Positions 1 to 10,600 are shown, counted from the first letter of the stretch. The stretch: DNA of 64,000 nucleotides from JOPF136 sp963773835 (GCA_963773835.1 CAVZCQ010000003.1:458402-522401); one strand, 5' to 3'. The notes: generated from the letters alone by a model not told the origin. Numbers and translations are program-made.

Positions 1-951
1 CTTCGTGGTGAGCACGCGTGTGGCCAGCGTGGAAGCGGTCCCATACCGGCCCTCCGCCAGTGCCAGAACCGCCTGATCCCGAGCGAACACTTCCTGGAAT
101 TGGAGCGCCCGCGGCGGTGGAGCGGGCAGCGACGCTACCTCCTGGCGCACCGCGGCGATGCGCTCCTCCGGCAGCGGGTGCGAACGGAAATATCCTTCCA
201 GGGTCTCGAGCGCCACGCGCGATATTTCCTCCCCCGGATTGCGCGCCCCCCCCTTCGTCTCCTTGTAAAGCTTGCCGAACTGTTCGAAAACCGCGATCAC
301 TTCCAGCGGGGAATAGCCCGCCGCCGCGGCCAGCTTCGCGCCTTCGCGGTCGGCTTCGAGTTCCTGGTCCTTCGTATACCCGGCCACAAACACCGCCGCG
401 GGTAGCCGCACAATGCCGGACAGGGGCAGCCGCCGCATGGCCAGTTCGATTTGCAGCCGCTCGGCGCAGTGGTAATGGTCGATGTGCTCGATCTCGTGGC
501 CCAATATTGCGGCTAAGGCGTCTTCCGTTGTCATCAGCTCCAGCAGGCCTTCGCCGATGAACACGTGTCCCCCGGGCAGCGCAAACGCGTTGATAAAATT
601 CACGTCGGGAACGTAATGGAACCGGTAGGGCAACCGCCGGTGGGCGTGCTGCGCCACGGTTTCTCCCACCTTTTGTATGTAGGACTGGATGGCCTGGGCT
701 TCCGGATTGTTCCCCGGCCGCGAAAGCATGGCCTCGTACTTTCGCGCCAGTTGGTTGCCGATTTCGATTTCCTTTTCGTCCGGAAGGCGGGTGACCACCA
801 TGGGCATGCGCGTCAACTCCCGCTGCGTATCGGCCAGAAAGAAGAGCAGGGGCGCGGGGCTCACCGGCACGTCCGGCTTGCGCACCTCGCTCAGCACCAG
901 CCCGAGCGAGGCGAGCAGCACGGCAACCAGAAGATAGACGCGGTGTTTCAC
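1..951 (-). CDS. M48 family metalloprotease, C-terminus outside the window
   Basis: I translated this frame directly; it is open for 317 codons and runs off the left edge. It starts with GTG at 951, inside the stop of the DUF2339 gene (GTGA overlap), so the two are probably translationally coupled. The N-terminus is hydrophobic (a signal peptide or anchor). About 150 residues in comes HEIEHIDH, the HExxH zinc motif of M48 peptidases, and further on the helix QELEADREG supplies the third ligand (Glu), as in the BepA/Oma1-like group. Such proteins act in the periplasm in outer-membrane protein quality control. The visible end may be the start of a TPR-like tail. The family call is safe; the exact role is inferred. 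Confidence 0.88.
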   Translation of the reverse strand, partial: MKHRVYLLVAVLLASLGLVLSEVRKPDVPVSPAPLLFFLADTQRELTRMPMVVTRLPDEKEIEIGNQLARKYEAMLSRPGNNPEAQAIQSYIQKVGETVAQHAHRRLPYRFHYVPDVNFINAFALPGGHVFIGEGLLELMTTEDALAAILGHEIEHIDHYHCAERLQIELAMRRLPLSGIVRLPAAVFVAGYTKDQELEADREGAKLAAAAGYSPLEVIAVFEQFGKLYKETKGGARNPGEEISRVALETLEGYFRSHPLPEERIAAVRQEVASLPAPPPRALQFQEVFARDQAVLALAEGRYGTASTLATRVLTTK

Positions 952-3900
952 AAATATTGCCTGATCCTCTCGCGGAAGCGCGTGTACAGTGTGGCCACGC
1001 CCAGCAGCGAGGCGCCCAGCACCACGAAAGTCAGCGCGCGCTCCGTCAGCGTCATGTCCCAAATGTCCACCAGCGGGATTTTTGCCACGCACAGCAGGAG
1101 CAAGCCCAACCCAGCGAGACGGTAGCTGCGTTCCCCCACTTTCAGCGCGAACAAGAACACTGCGACTGCTTCGAGTCCCCACCCCATAGTCACCATGCCC
1201 TTACTCAGTTCCGCTGCGAGCAGCGACGTCACCAGCAGCATGGCCACGAAGAACAGGGTCTGCTCCGGCCGGTTCACGAAGTGGAACCACCCGCGCCGCA
1301 CCCGCCCCGCCGCCGGGGCCTTCTCGCCTTTCACCCGCAGACGGAATGCCAGCGGCAGCCCCGCCAGCAGCAACGCCGCAGTCACGCTGAGCACGAAGAA
1401 CCGCCCGAAAGCAAGCGGCGCAGGCAGCGGGAAATAACTCCGCTCGTAAAAATTGTGCAGCACACCGCGCACCGCCACCGCCAGCCCCAGAATCAGGCTC
1501 TGCGAGATGAACAGCCGCCGGCCGCTCATCGCCGCCACGGCCAGCAGCACCGCCGTCAGGCCCGCCCACGCGGCCACTACCCAGTCGATCGGCACTTCAA
1601 ACCGCAGCAATGCCACCGCCGCCAGCAGCCCCATCCACGAGTGCGCCTCCGCCACGTGCCAGCGGCGGTCTCCGGCCAGGAATTCGTCCGCGCGGCCCTG
1701 CAATCGCTCGTAAACGAAATAGAACACCACGGCCATGGGAACGACGGTATAGAGCCGCGCGCTCAGTATTTCCGGGCCACTCTCCGCGTTCAGGTTGACG
1801 AAAAAGATGCGGAAAAAACCGGAGATAAACAGGGCGTAGGCCTGGAGGCGCAGCGCCAGCCACTGTTTCGCCATCCCCGTTTCGACAAGCGCGATGCCCA
1901 GAATCGCCCACGCAAGCGCCACGCTCGCCGGCTGCAGCTCGTACCAGGCCAGCAGCGCTAGCACGCCCGTTCCTGCCCAGGCGAGCGCAGCGGGCAGATG
2001 CTGTGTCCATGCGCGCTCTTCCGCTTCGCCCCAGCGCGCGCCGATGTAGCAGAGCGCGGCGATGGCCGCGAGCGTCATTAGGCGTAGCGAAATACCCGAA
2101 CCGCCGTGCAGCGCGCCTCCGGTCAGGTGTAGGTTCACCGCCAGCACGCGCCCCAGCGCGAGCGCCACGGCGGCGCACGCCTCCGGCATCAAACGGTATT
2201 CCTTCCAGCGTTTCGCCGCGCCCAGCAGCAGGACGCCCAGCGCCACCCACGCCACCGCGATCCACGCGTACGGCAGTGCCACGTACGCTCCCGCCATGGC
2301 CACGCCGCCCGCCAGCCAGGAGAGAATCTCGCAGGCGAACTCGTCCCAGCGCTCCGGAAACAACGACGGCCAGCCCCGCGGCGCCACGTGCGCGGTGAAC
2401 AGGAAGAGCACGGCTGCCACCGCGCAGGTCAATCCGAGCGGCCAGTGCAGCGCGTAGGTGGCATGGTCCATGCGTTCGCCGAACACTCCGGCCGCGTGCA
2501 CGCCGATGAGCTGGATGGCCGCCACCGCGCTGGCGATATAGCCCAGCCGCCGGAACACGATTTCTGCCAAAAAGACTCCGGAGAAAAACAGCGCCTCCGC
2601 CAGCGCCAGCCAGAGCAACGAGGTGTTTTCCGGCGAGAAATGCAGCGGCAGCGCGGTGAATATCAGCGTGACGCCGATCGTGGTCAGCAGCACAAACGCT
2701 GCGCGCCGGCGCCGCGCGATGGGGAGCTGCCCCAGGACGAACTCCACTCCTCCCAGGGCCAGCAGGAATTTCCACGCCCATTCCGGATGAACGGACTGAT
2801 ATTTCGCCAGCGCGAGCAGCAGGAACGTATTCAGGATGCACGCCACGCTGGACGTGCCCTCGTCCTCCGGCGCCTTGCGTAGCACGTACGACGCTCGGAA
2901 CACCGCCCAGTAGAGCAGCAGGAAGGTGATGCTCGCCGCGAACTGCGGGAACGGCCGCAGCGGCCGCGGCATCGGCTCGATGATCGGTACCAGCCACCAG
3001 AAGTGGTTCAGGTAGGTGGCCAGGATTCCGAACACTTCCAGTTCGTACCACTTCATCCGCACCGACAGCACCGCCACAGCCATGGCCAGAACCACCGCTG
3101 CCGAGAGGCTCCATACGCCGCCCTCGCGATTCACCGTGATGGTCAGAAACGCCAACAGCAGGGCGAGCCCGGTGATCATTTGCGATCGGTACCGCAGCGT
3201 GTGCGCCACCATCGCGCCGGCCACAATCAGCATCAGCAGCAGATCCGCCACCAGCGTCACACCCTCGAGCCGTGCCGCGGGCACGTGATACATCGCGTAG
3301 GTCACAAAAAACAGCAGCGGCCATCCGCCCGCGATTCCCACTCGAGCCAGCAGCCGGTAGCGCTCCACCCGTTCGAACCGGATTCCCGCCGCCAGCAACG
3401 CGATGCCGCTCAGATATCCCACCGCCACGCGCCGCGCCGGCGTCGTCGCTTCCAGCACCAGAAAGAACGCAATACCCAGCACCAGTCCGGTAATGCCGAG
3501 TTTGCTCAGCCAGTTCGTCCCGAGCATTTCCTCGATGTCCGGCAGTTGCATGCGAGCTCGTTGCCCCGGCTGCGCGGCGGTAGACGGCGCCGCGGCCGGC
3601 ACGGGGCGGACCACCTCGCCGGGATGCGCGGGGACAACGCTCGGAGCAGCGGGCGAGGGTCCAGGTGTTTTCGGCGCGGCGGGGCCTGCGAGCGAGGGCG
3701 CAGGAGTTAGCGGTACGGGCACGGGAAGAGCGGGTGCAGAGGGCGGCTGTAAGGCCGGCGGCGCATGGGCCGGAGCAGGTTTCGACGGTTCCGCAACAGC
3801 GTGGGGCGTCGGCTCCGCCGCCGGGCCGCCGAATCCCCGGGACGCCACCGCAACCTGGAGCTGCGCCACGCTCTCTTCGAGTTTCCGCAGGCGCGTTCCC

Positions 3901-4124
3901 AGTTGGTGCTCGATCGCTCCGAGCCGCCCATCGATCTCCTGAAACCGCGAGTGCAGCCGCACGGCGCGTACGATTGTCCACACCACGAGCGCGCCCAGGA
4001 CCAGGAATATGCCGCCGATGATTTGCGTATCGGTCCGCCGCGTACTTGAAAGAACGAGGAGCCCAAAGATGACGATGGCGATGATGACGAAGCCCGCGTA
4101 GCGGGGTTTGCGTGGCTCAGTCAC
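948..4124 (-). CDS. DUF2339 polytopic membrane protein
   Basis: This 1058-residue protein starts with GTG at 4124. One membrane helix lies at about residues 10-35 and a second just after. A short coiled coil follows (about 55-95, with the heptad-like stretch IEHQLGTRLRKLEESVAQLQ). Next is a Pro/Ala-rich linker to about residue 190, and then some two dozen hydrophobic helices up to the C-terminus. This layout is that of DUF2339 (predicted membrane protein), whose function is unknown. The M48 protease gene overlaps its stop, so the two may serve envelope maintenance together, which is inference. Long frames on the other strand here are codon-bias shadows. Confidence 0.85.
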   Translation of the reverse strand: MTEPRKPRYAGFVIIAIVIFGLLVLSSTRRTDTQIIGGIFLVLGALVVWTIVRAVRLHSRFQEIDGRLGAIEHQLGTRLRKLEESVAQLQVAVASRGFGGPAAEPTPHAVAEPSKPAPAHAPPALQPPSAPALPVPVPLTPAPSLAGPAAPKTPGPSPAAPSVVPAHPGEVVRPVPAAAPSTAAQPGQRARMQLPDIEEMLGTNWLSKLGITGLVLGIAFFLVLEATTPARRVAVGYLSGIALLAAGIRFERVERYRLLARVGIAGGWPLLFFVTYAMYHVPAARLEGVTLVADLLLMLIVAGAMVAHTLRYRSQMITGLALLLAFLTITVNREGGVWSLSAAVVLAMAVAVLSVRMKWYELEVFGILATYLNHFWWLVPIIEPMPRPLRPFPQFAASITFLLLYWAVFRASYVLRKAPEDEGTSSVACILNTFLLLALAKYQSVHPEWAWKFLLALGGVEFVLGQLPIARRRRAAFVLLTTIGVTLIFTALPLHFSPENTSLLWLALAEALFFSGVFLAEIVFRRLGYIASAVAAIQLIGVHAAGVFGERMDHATYALHWPLGLTCAVAAVLFLFTAHVAPRGWPSLFPERWDEFACEILSWLAGGVAMAGAYVALPYAWIAVAWVALGVLLLGAAKRWKEYRLMPEACAAVALALGRVLAVNLHLTGGALHGGSGISLRLMTLAAIAALCYIGARWGEAEERAWTQHLPAALAWAGTGVLALLAWYELQPASVALAWAILGIALVETGMAKQWLALRLQAYALFISGFFRIFFVNLNAESGPEILSARLYTVVPMAVVFYFVYERLQGRADEFLAGDRRWHVAEAHSWMGLLAAVALLRFEVPIDWVVAAWAGLTAVLLAVAAMSGRRLFISQSLILGLAVAVRGVLHNFYERSYFPLPAPLAFGRFFVLSVTAALLLAGLPLAFRLRVKGEKAPAAGRVRRGWFHFVNRPEQTLFFVAMLLVTSLLAAELSKGMVTMGWGLEAVAVFLFALKVGERSYRLAGLGLLLLCVAKIPLVDIWDMTLTERALTFVVLGASLLGVATLYTRFRERIRQYL

Positions 4125-4221
4125 TGTGACACTTCGTTGCGCAGAGTGTACCTAGCGCGGGCGCGGCTGGCAAAACGGAAAACGTGGCATGTGCCCACGG
4201 CTGCGCCCTTTGCGGGTAGCG

Positions 4222-5025
4222 CTACCTCCAGGGCAGCGGCAGGCGATCGAACCTATATCCCAGGATTCCTTTGATGATCAGATGATCCGTCCCTGCGGTC
4301 ACGCCGACGCCGGCACCGAAATTCACCTCCCATTTGGGAGAAAGGTTCAGATCGATGGTGGGAAAAATCTGCTGCATCTGGGCGCCAATGGGATCGAAAT
4401 TCCCGACCGGACCGAGCGCGCCGTAGTATTCGAAGCCCGCGCTCACCTTTTTGGTCACGTCGTAGCTCAGTTTGAGGTTGGGCGAAAATTCCCAGCCCTT
4501 TCGCCGGTTGAGCCCCGCGAACGAGCGATCGAACGTCGGATTGAACGACCAATACCATCTCCCGTCTTTCTGGTCGATGATCGGACGGATTTCGATCGTC
4601 CAGGTGTCCTCAGAAAACAGCCGCCGCTGGTATCCGAACTCGGTGGAGACGCTCACTCCCACAGGCCAGTGCCATTTGGGCGGCACGCGCACGCGCGGCC
4701 GCAGGTGTGTGCCTACGTACTGCCAGCCGTACTGCTGCCCGATGGAGGTGAAGGTGTACCACCCGGTCTCGAACCACGAAGTCCAGCCGCGCGTGATTTC
4801 CAGCGTCTCGTGGAATGCGTCCTCGGTCGGATACACCCCGTTCAGCATCGTCTTCGTGCCGTTCACCGTGTAGTTGCTGTGAAACTCGAACATGGTCTTC
4901 CCGGGATCCACCGTGTCCGCGTCGTACACCTGGATTTCGTAATTGTCCTGGGCGCAGGCCGTACCGGCGGCCAGAAGAACCGCTGCGAAGGAAAGAACGA
5001 AGCGCCGGGTAATCGTGCGGAGCAT
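4222..5025 (-). CDS. Outer-membrane beta-barrel protein, function unknown
   Basis: The 267-residue product begins with an Arg-rich n-region and a hydrophobic core ending in AGTACA-Q, a clear Sec signal peptide cut near residue 25. The mature part is made of alternating amphipathic strands rich in Tyr, Trp and Phe, as expected for a small outer-membrane barrel of the MetA-pathway/transporter type. It ends in LPLPWR rather than the usual terminal Phe. I see no catalytic motif. It is a single gene reading away from the cysteine operon. The barrel call is good; the substrate is unknown. Confidence 0.7.
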   Translation of the reverse strand: MLRTITRRFVLSFAAVLLAAGTACAQDNYEIQVYDADTVDPGKTMFEFHSNYTVNGTKTMLNGVYPTEDAFHETLEITRGWTSWFETGWYTFTSIGQQYGWQYVGTHLRPRVRVPPKWHWPVGVSVSTEFGYQRRLFSEDTWTIEIRPIIDQKDGRWYWSFNPTFDRSFAGLNRRKGWEFSPNLKLSYDVTKKVSAGFEYYGALGPVGNFDPIGAQMQQIFPTIDLNLSPKWEVNFGAGVGVTAGTDHLIIKGILGYRFDRLPLPWR

Positions 5026-5111
5026 CTTCGGAGAGCTGCTCGAACCACGGCAGTATGCGCCGCCCCCGCAAGAGCGTCAAACGTCGCCCCCGCAGGTGCC
5101 TGGCGCTTTTT

Positions 5112-5144
5112 TTGATTTCACCGGGGCGGGCAGACTGGTATCAT
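5112..5144 (+). promoter_or_regulatory. Possible promoter of the cysteine operon leader
   Basis: TTGATT (5112-5117) and TATCAT (5139-5144) resemble -35 and -10 boxes, but the 21-nt gap is longer than ideal. If the -10 is right, transcription starts close to the ATG at 5155, giving a leaderless or nearly leaderless short reading frame. This is weak evidence on its own; it matters because of the leader that follows. Confidence 0.3.
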
Positions 5145-5154
5145 CCGTTTGCCT

Positions 5155-5259
5155 ATGTTGGCCACTTGCGCCAGCCGCCTGCGGAGCACTTTCCCCTGCG
5201 CCTGTAGTGTGTGTCGCCGCGGGGATGGCGGGCGGCAGGAGGAACCCGGCGCGATGTAG
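5155..5259 (+). CDS. Cys-rich leader peptide (34 aa) upstream of cysK-cysE
   Basis: A short frame from ATG 5155 to TAG 5257-5259 encodes 34 residues with four cysteines at positions 5, 15, 17 and 20 (core FPCACSVC). No Shine-Dalgarno sequence precedes it. A strong intrinsic terminator follows 30 nt after its stop, and the cysK start is 206 nt after the stop. Short Cys-codon-rich leaders that control cysteine genes by attenuation are known in actinobacteria (mycobacterial leaderless polycysteine ORFs). By analogy, ribosome stalling at Cys codons could prevent the terminator from forming. That mechanism is inference; the frame, the Cys content and the hairpin are directly visible. Confidence 0.5.
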   Translation: MLATCASRLRSTFPCACSVCRRGDGGRQEEPGAM

Positions 5260-5289
5260 CCGGACGACGAGCGAGAGCGAGGATTCCTC

Positions 5290-5329
5290 AACGGCCTGCG
5301 ATCCCCGGGATCGCAGGCCGTTTGTTTTT
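5290..5329 (+). terminator. Intrinsic terminator in the cysK leader (possible attenuator)
   Basis: Bases 5290-5303 pair perfectly with 5309-5322 (14 bp, arm ACGGCCTGCGATC) around a 5-nt loop, and a T-rich tract TTTGTTTTT follows at 5321-5329. It lies between the Cys-rich short frame and cysK, on the coding strand, with no complete gene before it except that frame. Its position fits an attenuator. It could also terminate an unseen small RNA. Confidence 0.75.
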
Positions 5330-5465
5330 GGGGAGACTCGCGGCAGAGGCGGAGATATTCCGGGACAGGACGCCGGTCCGGCCCCGCGCCGAGCGCAGCG
5401 GCGGCGGCGCAGCAGGGCGTTACCGGTTTCGCCGCCACATGAATCCAACAGTCAAGGAGACCAGA

Positions 5466-6431
5466 ATGAGAATCGCGAAAGACGTGACCGAGCTGATTGG
5501 AAAGACACCGCTGGTTCAATTGAACCGCGTGACTGGCGGCGCCAAAGCCACGGTGCTGGCCAAACTGGAAGGCTTCAACCCTTGCGCCAGCGTCAAGGAC
5601 CGCATCGGGGTGAGTATGATTGCCGAAGCCGAGAAGGCCGGGCGAATCCATCCCGGGAAAACCGTGCTGATCGAGCCCACCAGCGGGAATACCGGCATCG
5701 GCCTGGCGTTTGTGGCCGCGGTCAGAGGCTACAAACTCATTCTGACCATGCCGGACACCATGAGCCTGGAACGCCGCGTGCTCCTGATGGCCTTCGGCGC
5801 GGAGATCGTGCTGACGCCCGGGGCGAAAGGCATGAAGGCCGCTATCGCCAAGGCCGAACAAATCCTGGCGGCTACCCCGAACGGGTTCATGCCCCAGCAG
5901 TTCGACAATCCCGCCAATCCGAAGATCCACACTGAGACCACGGGGCCCGAAATCTGGGACGATACGGAAGGGACGGTGGACATCCTGGTTTCCGGCGTCG
6001 GGACCGGCGGGACGCTCACCGGCGTGGTGAGCTACATCAAGCCCAAGAAGCCGTCGTTCCGGGCTATCGCCGTCGAGCCGGTGGAAAGCCCGGTGCTCTC
6101 CGGCGGCCAGCCTTCGCCGCACAAGATTCAGGGCATCGGGGCGGGATTCGTGCCGAAAATTCTGCGCACCGACTACATTGACGAAATCCTGCAAGTCACC
6201 GGACCGGATTCGATCGAGATGGCGCGGCGTCTGGCTCGCGAGGAGGGATTGCTGGTGGGCATCTCGTCGGGCGCGGCGGTGGTTGCCGCGATCCGGGTAG
6301 CGCTGCGCCAGGAAAATGCGGGAAAGACGATCGTCGTGGTCCTGCCGGATTTCGGAGAACGCTATTTGAGCAGCGCGCTGTTTGAAAGTCTGACCAACCA
6401 GGCGCAGCAGATGACTGCTGCGCCGGAGTGA
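5466..6431 (+). CDS. cysK: Cysteine synthase A (O-acetylserine sulfhydrylase)
   Basis: The 321-residue PLP enzyme makes cysteine from O-acetylserine and sulfide in the cytoplasm. The Schiff-base lysine is Lys44 in the motif NPCASVKDR. The substrate loop TSGNTG is at 72-77, and the phosphate-binding loop GVGTGGT lies near residue 180. The length is that of the family. An in-frame extension exists upstream, but ATG 5466 has a good AAGGAG site 6 nt before it and begins at the conserved N-terminus. Nine bases separate it from cysE, so they form an operon. The leader with the Cys-rich short frame and terminator suggests cysteine-responsive control. Confidence 0.95.
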   Translation: MRIAKDVTELIGKTPLVQLNRVTGGAKATVLAKLEGFNPCASVKDRIGVSMIAEAEKAGRIHPGKTVLIEPTSGNTGIGLAFVAAVRGYKLILTMPDTMSLERRVLLMAFGAEIVLTPGAKGMKAAIAKAEQILAATPNGFMPQQFDNPANPKIHTETTGPEIWDDTEGTVDILVSGVGTGGTLTGVVSYIKPKKPSFRAIAVEPVESPVLSGGQPSPHKIQGIGAGFVPKILRTDYIDEILQVTGPDSIEMARRLAREEGLLVGISSGAAVVAAIRVALRQENAGKTIVVVLPDFGERYLSSALFESLTNQAQQMTAAPE

Positions 6432-6440
6432 GGTGCGGCC

Positions 6441-7136
6441 ATGTTTCGTTCCCTGCGGGAAGACGTAGCTTCGGTTTTCGAGCGCGACCCGGCGGCCAAA
6501 TCCGTGCTGGAAGTGCTGCTGTGCTACTCCGGGCTCCACGTGTTGTGGTTCCACCGCGCGAACCACTGGCTATGGAACCACGGCCTGCGCCTGCCGGCGC
6601 GCTGGCTTTCTCAGGTCGCGCGCCTGCTCACAGGAATCGAGATCCATCCGGCGGCGCAGATCGGCCGGCGGTTCTTCATCGACCACGGGATGGGCGTGGT
6701 CATCGGCGAAACGGCCATCGTGGGCGACGACGTGACGCTCTATCAGGGCTGCACGCTGGGCGGGACGGGCAAGGAGAAAGGCAAACGGCATCCCACCATC
6801 GGCAATGGAGTGGTCATCGGGTCGGGCGCGAAAATCCTGGGCGATATCCGCGTCGGCGATAATTCCCGCGTGGGCGCAGGTTCCGTGGTCCTTCGCGATG
6901 TCCCGGAGAATTCCACCATCGTCGGCGTTCCCGGCCACATCGTCTTCCGCGACGGTAAGCGCGTGGTCATCGTGGACCCCAAGCAGATCAGCGACCCGCT
7001 CTCGGAAGCGCTGGCCGCCGTGGCCACGGAAGTGAAGGAGCTGAAGGCAAGGGTCCGCAGGCTTGAAGGAAACGGAAGCGCGGACGCCGGCGGCGACCGG
7101 CTCCAATCGGTCATCGAACTGGATTTCCAGATCTAG
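6441..7136 (+). CDS. cysE: Serine O-acetyltransferase
   Basis: This enzyme acetylates L-serine with acetyl-CoA to give the substrate for CysK. The 231-residue protein has a short helical N-terminal domain and a left-handed beta-helix of hexapeptide repeats (from about residue 70; [19 protein letters not shown] contains the catalytic His, and [15 protein letters not shown] is the family signature). A charged helix follows ([14 protein letters not shown]), probably coiled coil. The final residue is Ile (LDFQI). In studied CysE proteins a C-terminal Ile docks in the CysK active site to form the cysteine synthase complex, so complex formation is likely here. Confidence 0.94.
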   Translation: MFRSLREDVASVFERDPAAKSVLEVLLCYSGLHVLWFHRANHWLWNHGLRLPARWLSQVARLLTGIEIHPAAQIGRRFFIDHGMGVVIGETAIVGDDVTLYQGCTLGGTGKEKGKRHPTIGNGVVIGSGAKILGDIRVGDNSRVGAGSVVLRDVPENSTIVGVPGHIVFRDGKRVVIVDPKQISDPLSEALAAVATEVKELKARVRRLEGNGSADAGGDRLQSVIELDFQI

Positions 7137-7168
7137 CGGACGGCACTCGTTCCGCTGGGGAGGGCGGC

Positions 7169-7648
7169 ATGAAGACGGAACAACAGGCGTTGCGGAGGCA
7201 GGTGGCAAAGTCTCTGGGTTGGGGAGACGCGCACGTCGATTGGCCCGAAGCACTGGCGGGACTCCCGCCACAACTGCGCGGCGTGCGTCCGGAGGGCGCG
7301 CCGCATTCCGTCTGGGAGCTGCTCGAACACGTGCGCATTGCGCAGTGGGACATCCTGGAATTCAGCCGCAACGCGAAGCACGTTTCCCCGGAGTTTCCAG
7401 AGGGCTACTGGCCGAACAGTGCGGTGCCGCCGAGTCCCGCGGCGTGGACGAAGAGCGTGAAGGCGTTTTTCCGCGACCGGAAAACGTTCCAGCAACTGGT
7501 CAGCAATCCGAAGACGGACCTCCTTTTGCGCATCCCTCACGGCTCCGGCCAAACCATCCTGCGCGAGATCCTGCTCGCCGCTGACCACAACAGCTACCAC
7601 CTCGGCCAATTCATCCTGCTGCGCCGGCTCCTCGGCGCATGGAAGTAG
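7169..7648 (+). CDS. DinB-family protein
   Basis: The 159-residue four-helix protein carries the spaced histidines of the DinB/YfiT-like fold: HVRIAQWD near residue 54 and AADHNSYHLGQF near residue 140, where HxxxH-type ligands bind a divalent metal. DinB-like proteins are thiol-dependent transferases or metal hydrolases. It lies 33 nt after cysE on the same strand, so it may be co-transcribed, and a thiol-linked role would fit a cysteine operon, but that is inference. The start is ATG 7169, with GGAGGG a few bases before it. Confidence 0.8.
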   Translation: MKTEQQALRRQVAKSLGWGDAHVDWPEALAGLPPQLRGVRPEGAPHSVWELLEHVRIAQWDILEFSRNAKHVSPEFPEGYWPNSAVPPSPAAWTKSVKAFFRDRKTFQQLVSNPKTDLLLRIPHGSGQTILREILLAADHNSYHLGQFILLRRLLGAWK

Positions 7649-7655
7649 AGCCGGC

Positions 7656-10600
7656 CTACCAGGAGCGCCCGACGTAGACGCTGTAGGTTCGCAGGACTCC
7701 ATTCAAGCTCGGGTTGAAATAGTCCCTATAGCTGCCGTAGTAGAAGATGAATCCCGCCTCGAACCTGTTCGGGAGGTGATAATAGGCTTTGGACTCTCCG
7801 ATCCATTGGGGAACGATCACCTGCGAGACCTGGGTCGCGATAAGTTGCACGTTGCAAAGGGCAGTGGGAGCGCCAGGCGTACAGATCGGCTGGCCCGGAG
7901 TGCCAAAGAGAGCCTGATTGAAAGGGATTGGGCTTGCTGCGGATTGCAGGAACTGGTTGCCAAGTTGGGCCGCGTCCGCTGGATTCACGTCCGGCCGCAT
8001 TCCACTGCGCGAGGAGTTATAGGTGAGCCGGAAATTGAGGCCCCAACGCTTCTCAAAGGTGTAGGTGGACTCGCCCCAGTAAGCCTGGATGATCTGCTTG
8101 TAGGGAACGGAAGGTTCGTCCAGGATGTACCCGGTTCCGCTATCGTTCTGAAATGCCATGTAGGTCGTCAGATTGTTCTGCTGGTAGGAGTATCCGAGTC
8201 CCAGGATCCAGCCCGGTACCGGCCGTAAAGTGGCGCTCGCGGTCTCTGTATAGAAACGATTGCGCCGCTGAAACGTGGGCGGCAGGCCCTGGATGTTCAC
8301 GTTGAATCCCGGCGACGCCAGCGGACGGGGGGTGCCGTTGGGGGTATTCGGAAGCGGTACAGCGGGAAAGGCGTCCTGCACGATGATGTTGACGTCGTTC
8401 GAGAAGACCAGCCATTTGGCGGGCGTAAGCCAGACATTCGCGAAGGTGCGGTTGTTGCTCTGCGGAACCGTCAGGTAGCCGGGATCGTGGGTGCCCGTCC
8501 ATTCATTTCCCGCGCGCGCGCTCCAGCGGCCGCCGTCGTGATAGCGCAGAGCCAGTCCGGCAGTGTTGCCGATCGAAGAAGGAACCACTGTCATCAAATC
8601 CGTGTTGTCGACCGAGTAGAACTGCGGCCAGAGGGAAGCATTGGACCGCGTGATTCCGCTGCGCTTGTAATAGCCCTCGACATCAAAGCCCTTTGGAAGC
8701 TCGTAATCCAGACGCAGGCCTTCCCAATGATCGTGGTACGACACATTTCCATAGAGACTGTAGTAAGGAATAAAATCGTTAATTACATTGTGCTGGTGGT
8801 AATCGGCGGTCGCCCGCAAACGGTCCAGCGGGCGCCAGATCAGCGTCTCGTCGGTGTCAAAGCTGTTCTGCGGATACCGGGTATACAGGTCGCGCAAGCG
8901 GGTGTAACTCACGCTGCCGTTGAAAGCGAGCCTCGGGGAAGCCGTCCAGTTCAGCCTCAGGCTGTCAGTCGATGCCTGGTTGGGCGCCGGGATCTGCAAG
9001 AAGAAGCTTCCAAAGTTTACATCCGGCGGCGTGGGCCCGGCTGGCGGGCCAAATCCTCCCCGGTCCGATACCCCGAAATTATCGGCTGACGGGGTAAACG
9101 GTCCTGTAAACGTTCCGGTGGGGAAGACGAGTCGGTCGTTGAAGCTGCTAAAAGCGTGTTCGAACGTCAGCCGGACCGCCCCCAGGTCAATGTCCGCCCC
9201 GCCGCTGATATTGCGCGTCGTATAGTTCGCCTGTTGAAACTGGGAAATGTAGTGGCATTGTTGGCCGCAAGTCGAGTTCAGCATGTTGGGAGGCGGCATG
9301 GGATTGGGAACATAAGCGGCAGCGGTCGTATTCTCATCCAGATAGGCAAGCTGGGTCGTTCCCGCCCTCGCCTGCCAGTCGCCCTTCACAAACAAATGGA
9401 CCGGCAGCTTCGGTACCTTGATGCGTGCGTAGGCACTTCCCAGCCTTCTCGTCATTCCAAAAATGGACTGAGAAGGAATTGAATCGGTGGTGCAGTCGGC
9501 GGAGGACTGAGGTGGCTGGCAAGGGGGATTCGCGGTGCCCATGTCCAACAAGGGAAACGCATAAAAAGGATAATGGTCCTGCTGTTGTACAAAGCTGCGC
9601 GTGTCAAAGCCAACCTGCAGCCATTCCCCAGCCGTGAGTTGGGAAGCAGCGGAGTAGTCATCGCCGGACAGGACATTGGCTCGGGAAACCACGGTCAGGT
9701 GGTTCTGGGGTGAGACGTACGCAGTGACGACATCGGTGCCCGCCGATTGTTCCAGACTGTCATATTCACCGACTCGGCCCAGAAAGCCCGAGCCTTGCAC
9801 AAAACGGTAAGCGCCCGGCGTGATTGAGAAGGCGGAAGAGGCGGCTCCCTCTTCGTTGTCAGCAGGACCGCTGTTCCCAGCCCCCATATGGCCAGCCGAG
9901 AGCCTAGGGAAGTATCCCGATGAGAACATCCCGAGCGCCGCGCTCGCCGCGCCTATCCCATACGAAGGCATCTGGGAGGGGACTGCGTGCCGCATCGAGG
10001 CGGACTGAGTCGAAAGAACGGGAGGACGCACAGGCCCCATCGGGGGCGGGGGACAGGCGTTCGAACGCAGGACCACCTCGGAGCACCCTTTCTCGAAGAA
10101 TCGGCTGCCTCCGCTGGGGGTAGGGACATCAGAGCCGTGAATCGGAGCGTGACAATTGGTGCAGCGATCCGCGATTGGCAGACTGGCGCCATCGTGATGT
10201 CCCGCATGGCATTGCAGGCACAACGCAGGTTCGCTGACGTTCAATAGGTTCGTGTTGGGCGAGCCATGGGCGGTATGGCAAATCATGCAATCTTCGGTGA
10301 CCGGAGGATGCTGGTAGGCAAACGGCCCGCGGTACTGCGCATGGCAGCCCAGACAGAGCTGGTTCTTGCTCCCCTTCCGCAGATTGTTGCCCACGGCTCC
10401 GCCGTGCGGGTCGTGGCAATCCACACAGCTCATCTTCCCTTCGCGCAACGGGTGGTGATAGGGCATGCTGAGCTGTGCGCCCTCGGTCCGGTGACACTTG
10501 AGGCAGGCATCATTCGTGGCTGACGGCGACCGCAGTTTCACGTTGGTCTCAGGCGACACCGAACTCGCAAGGAAGGCTCCCCGGGTTGCCGTGTCGAAGC

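Noticed and set aside
957..3942. Several plus-strand frames (up to 334 codons) and a 794-codon minus-strand frame inside the DUF2339 gene
   Set aside because: They are Arg/His/Gln- or Ala/Gly/Arg-rich with no motifs, as expected for out-of-frame or antisense readings of a GC-rich gene with a well-supported membrane protein in the true frame.
5118..6566. 482-codon minus-strand frame opposite cysK
   Set aside because: It is antisense to a certain cysK gene and has no domain or ribosome site.
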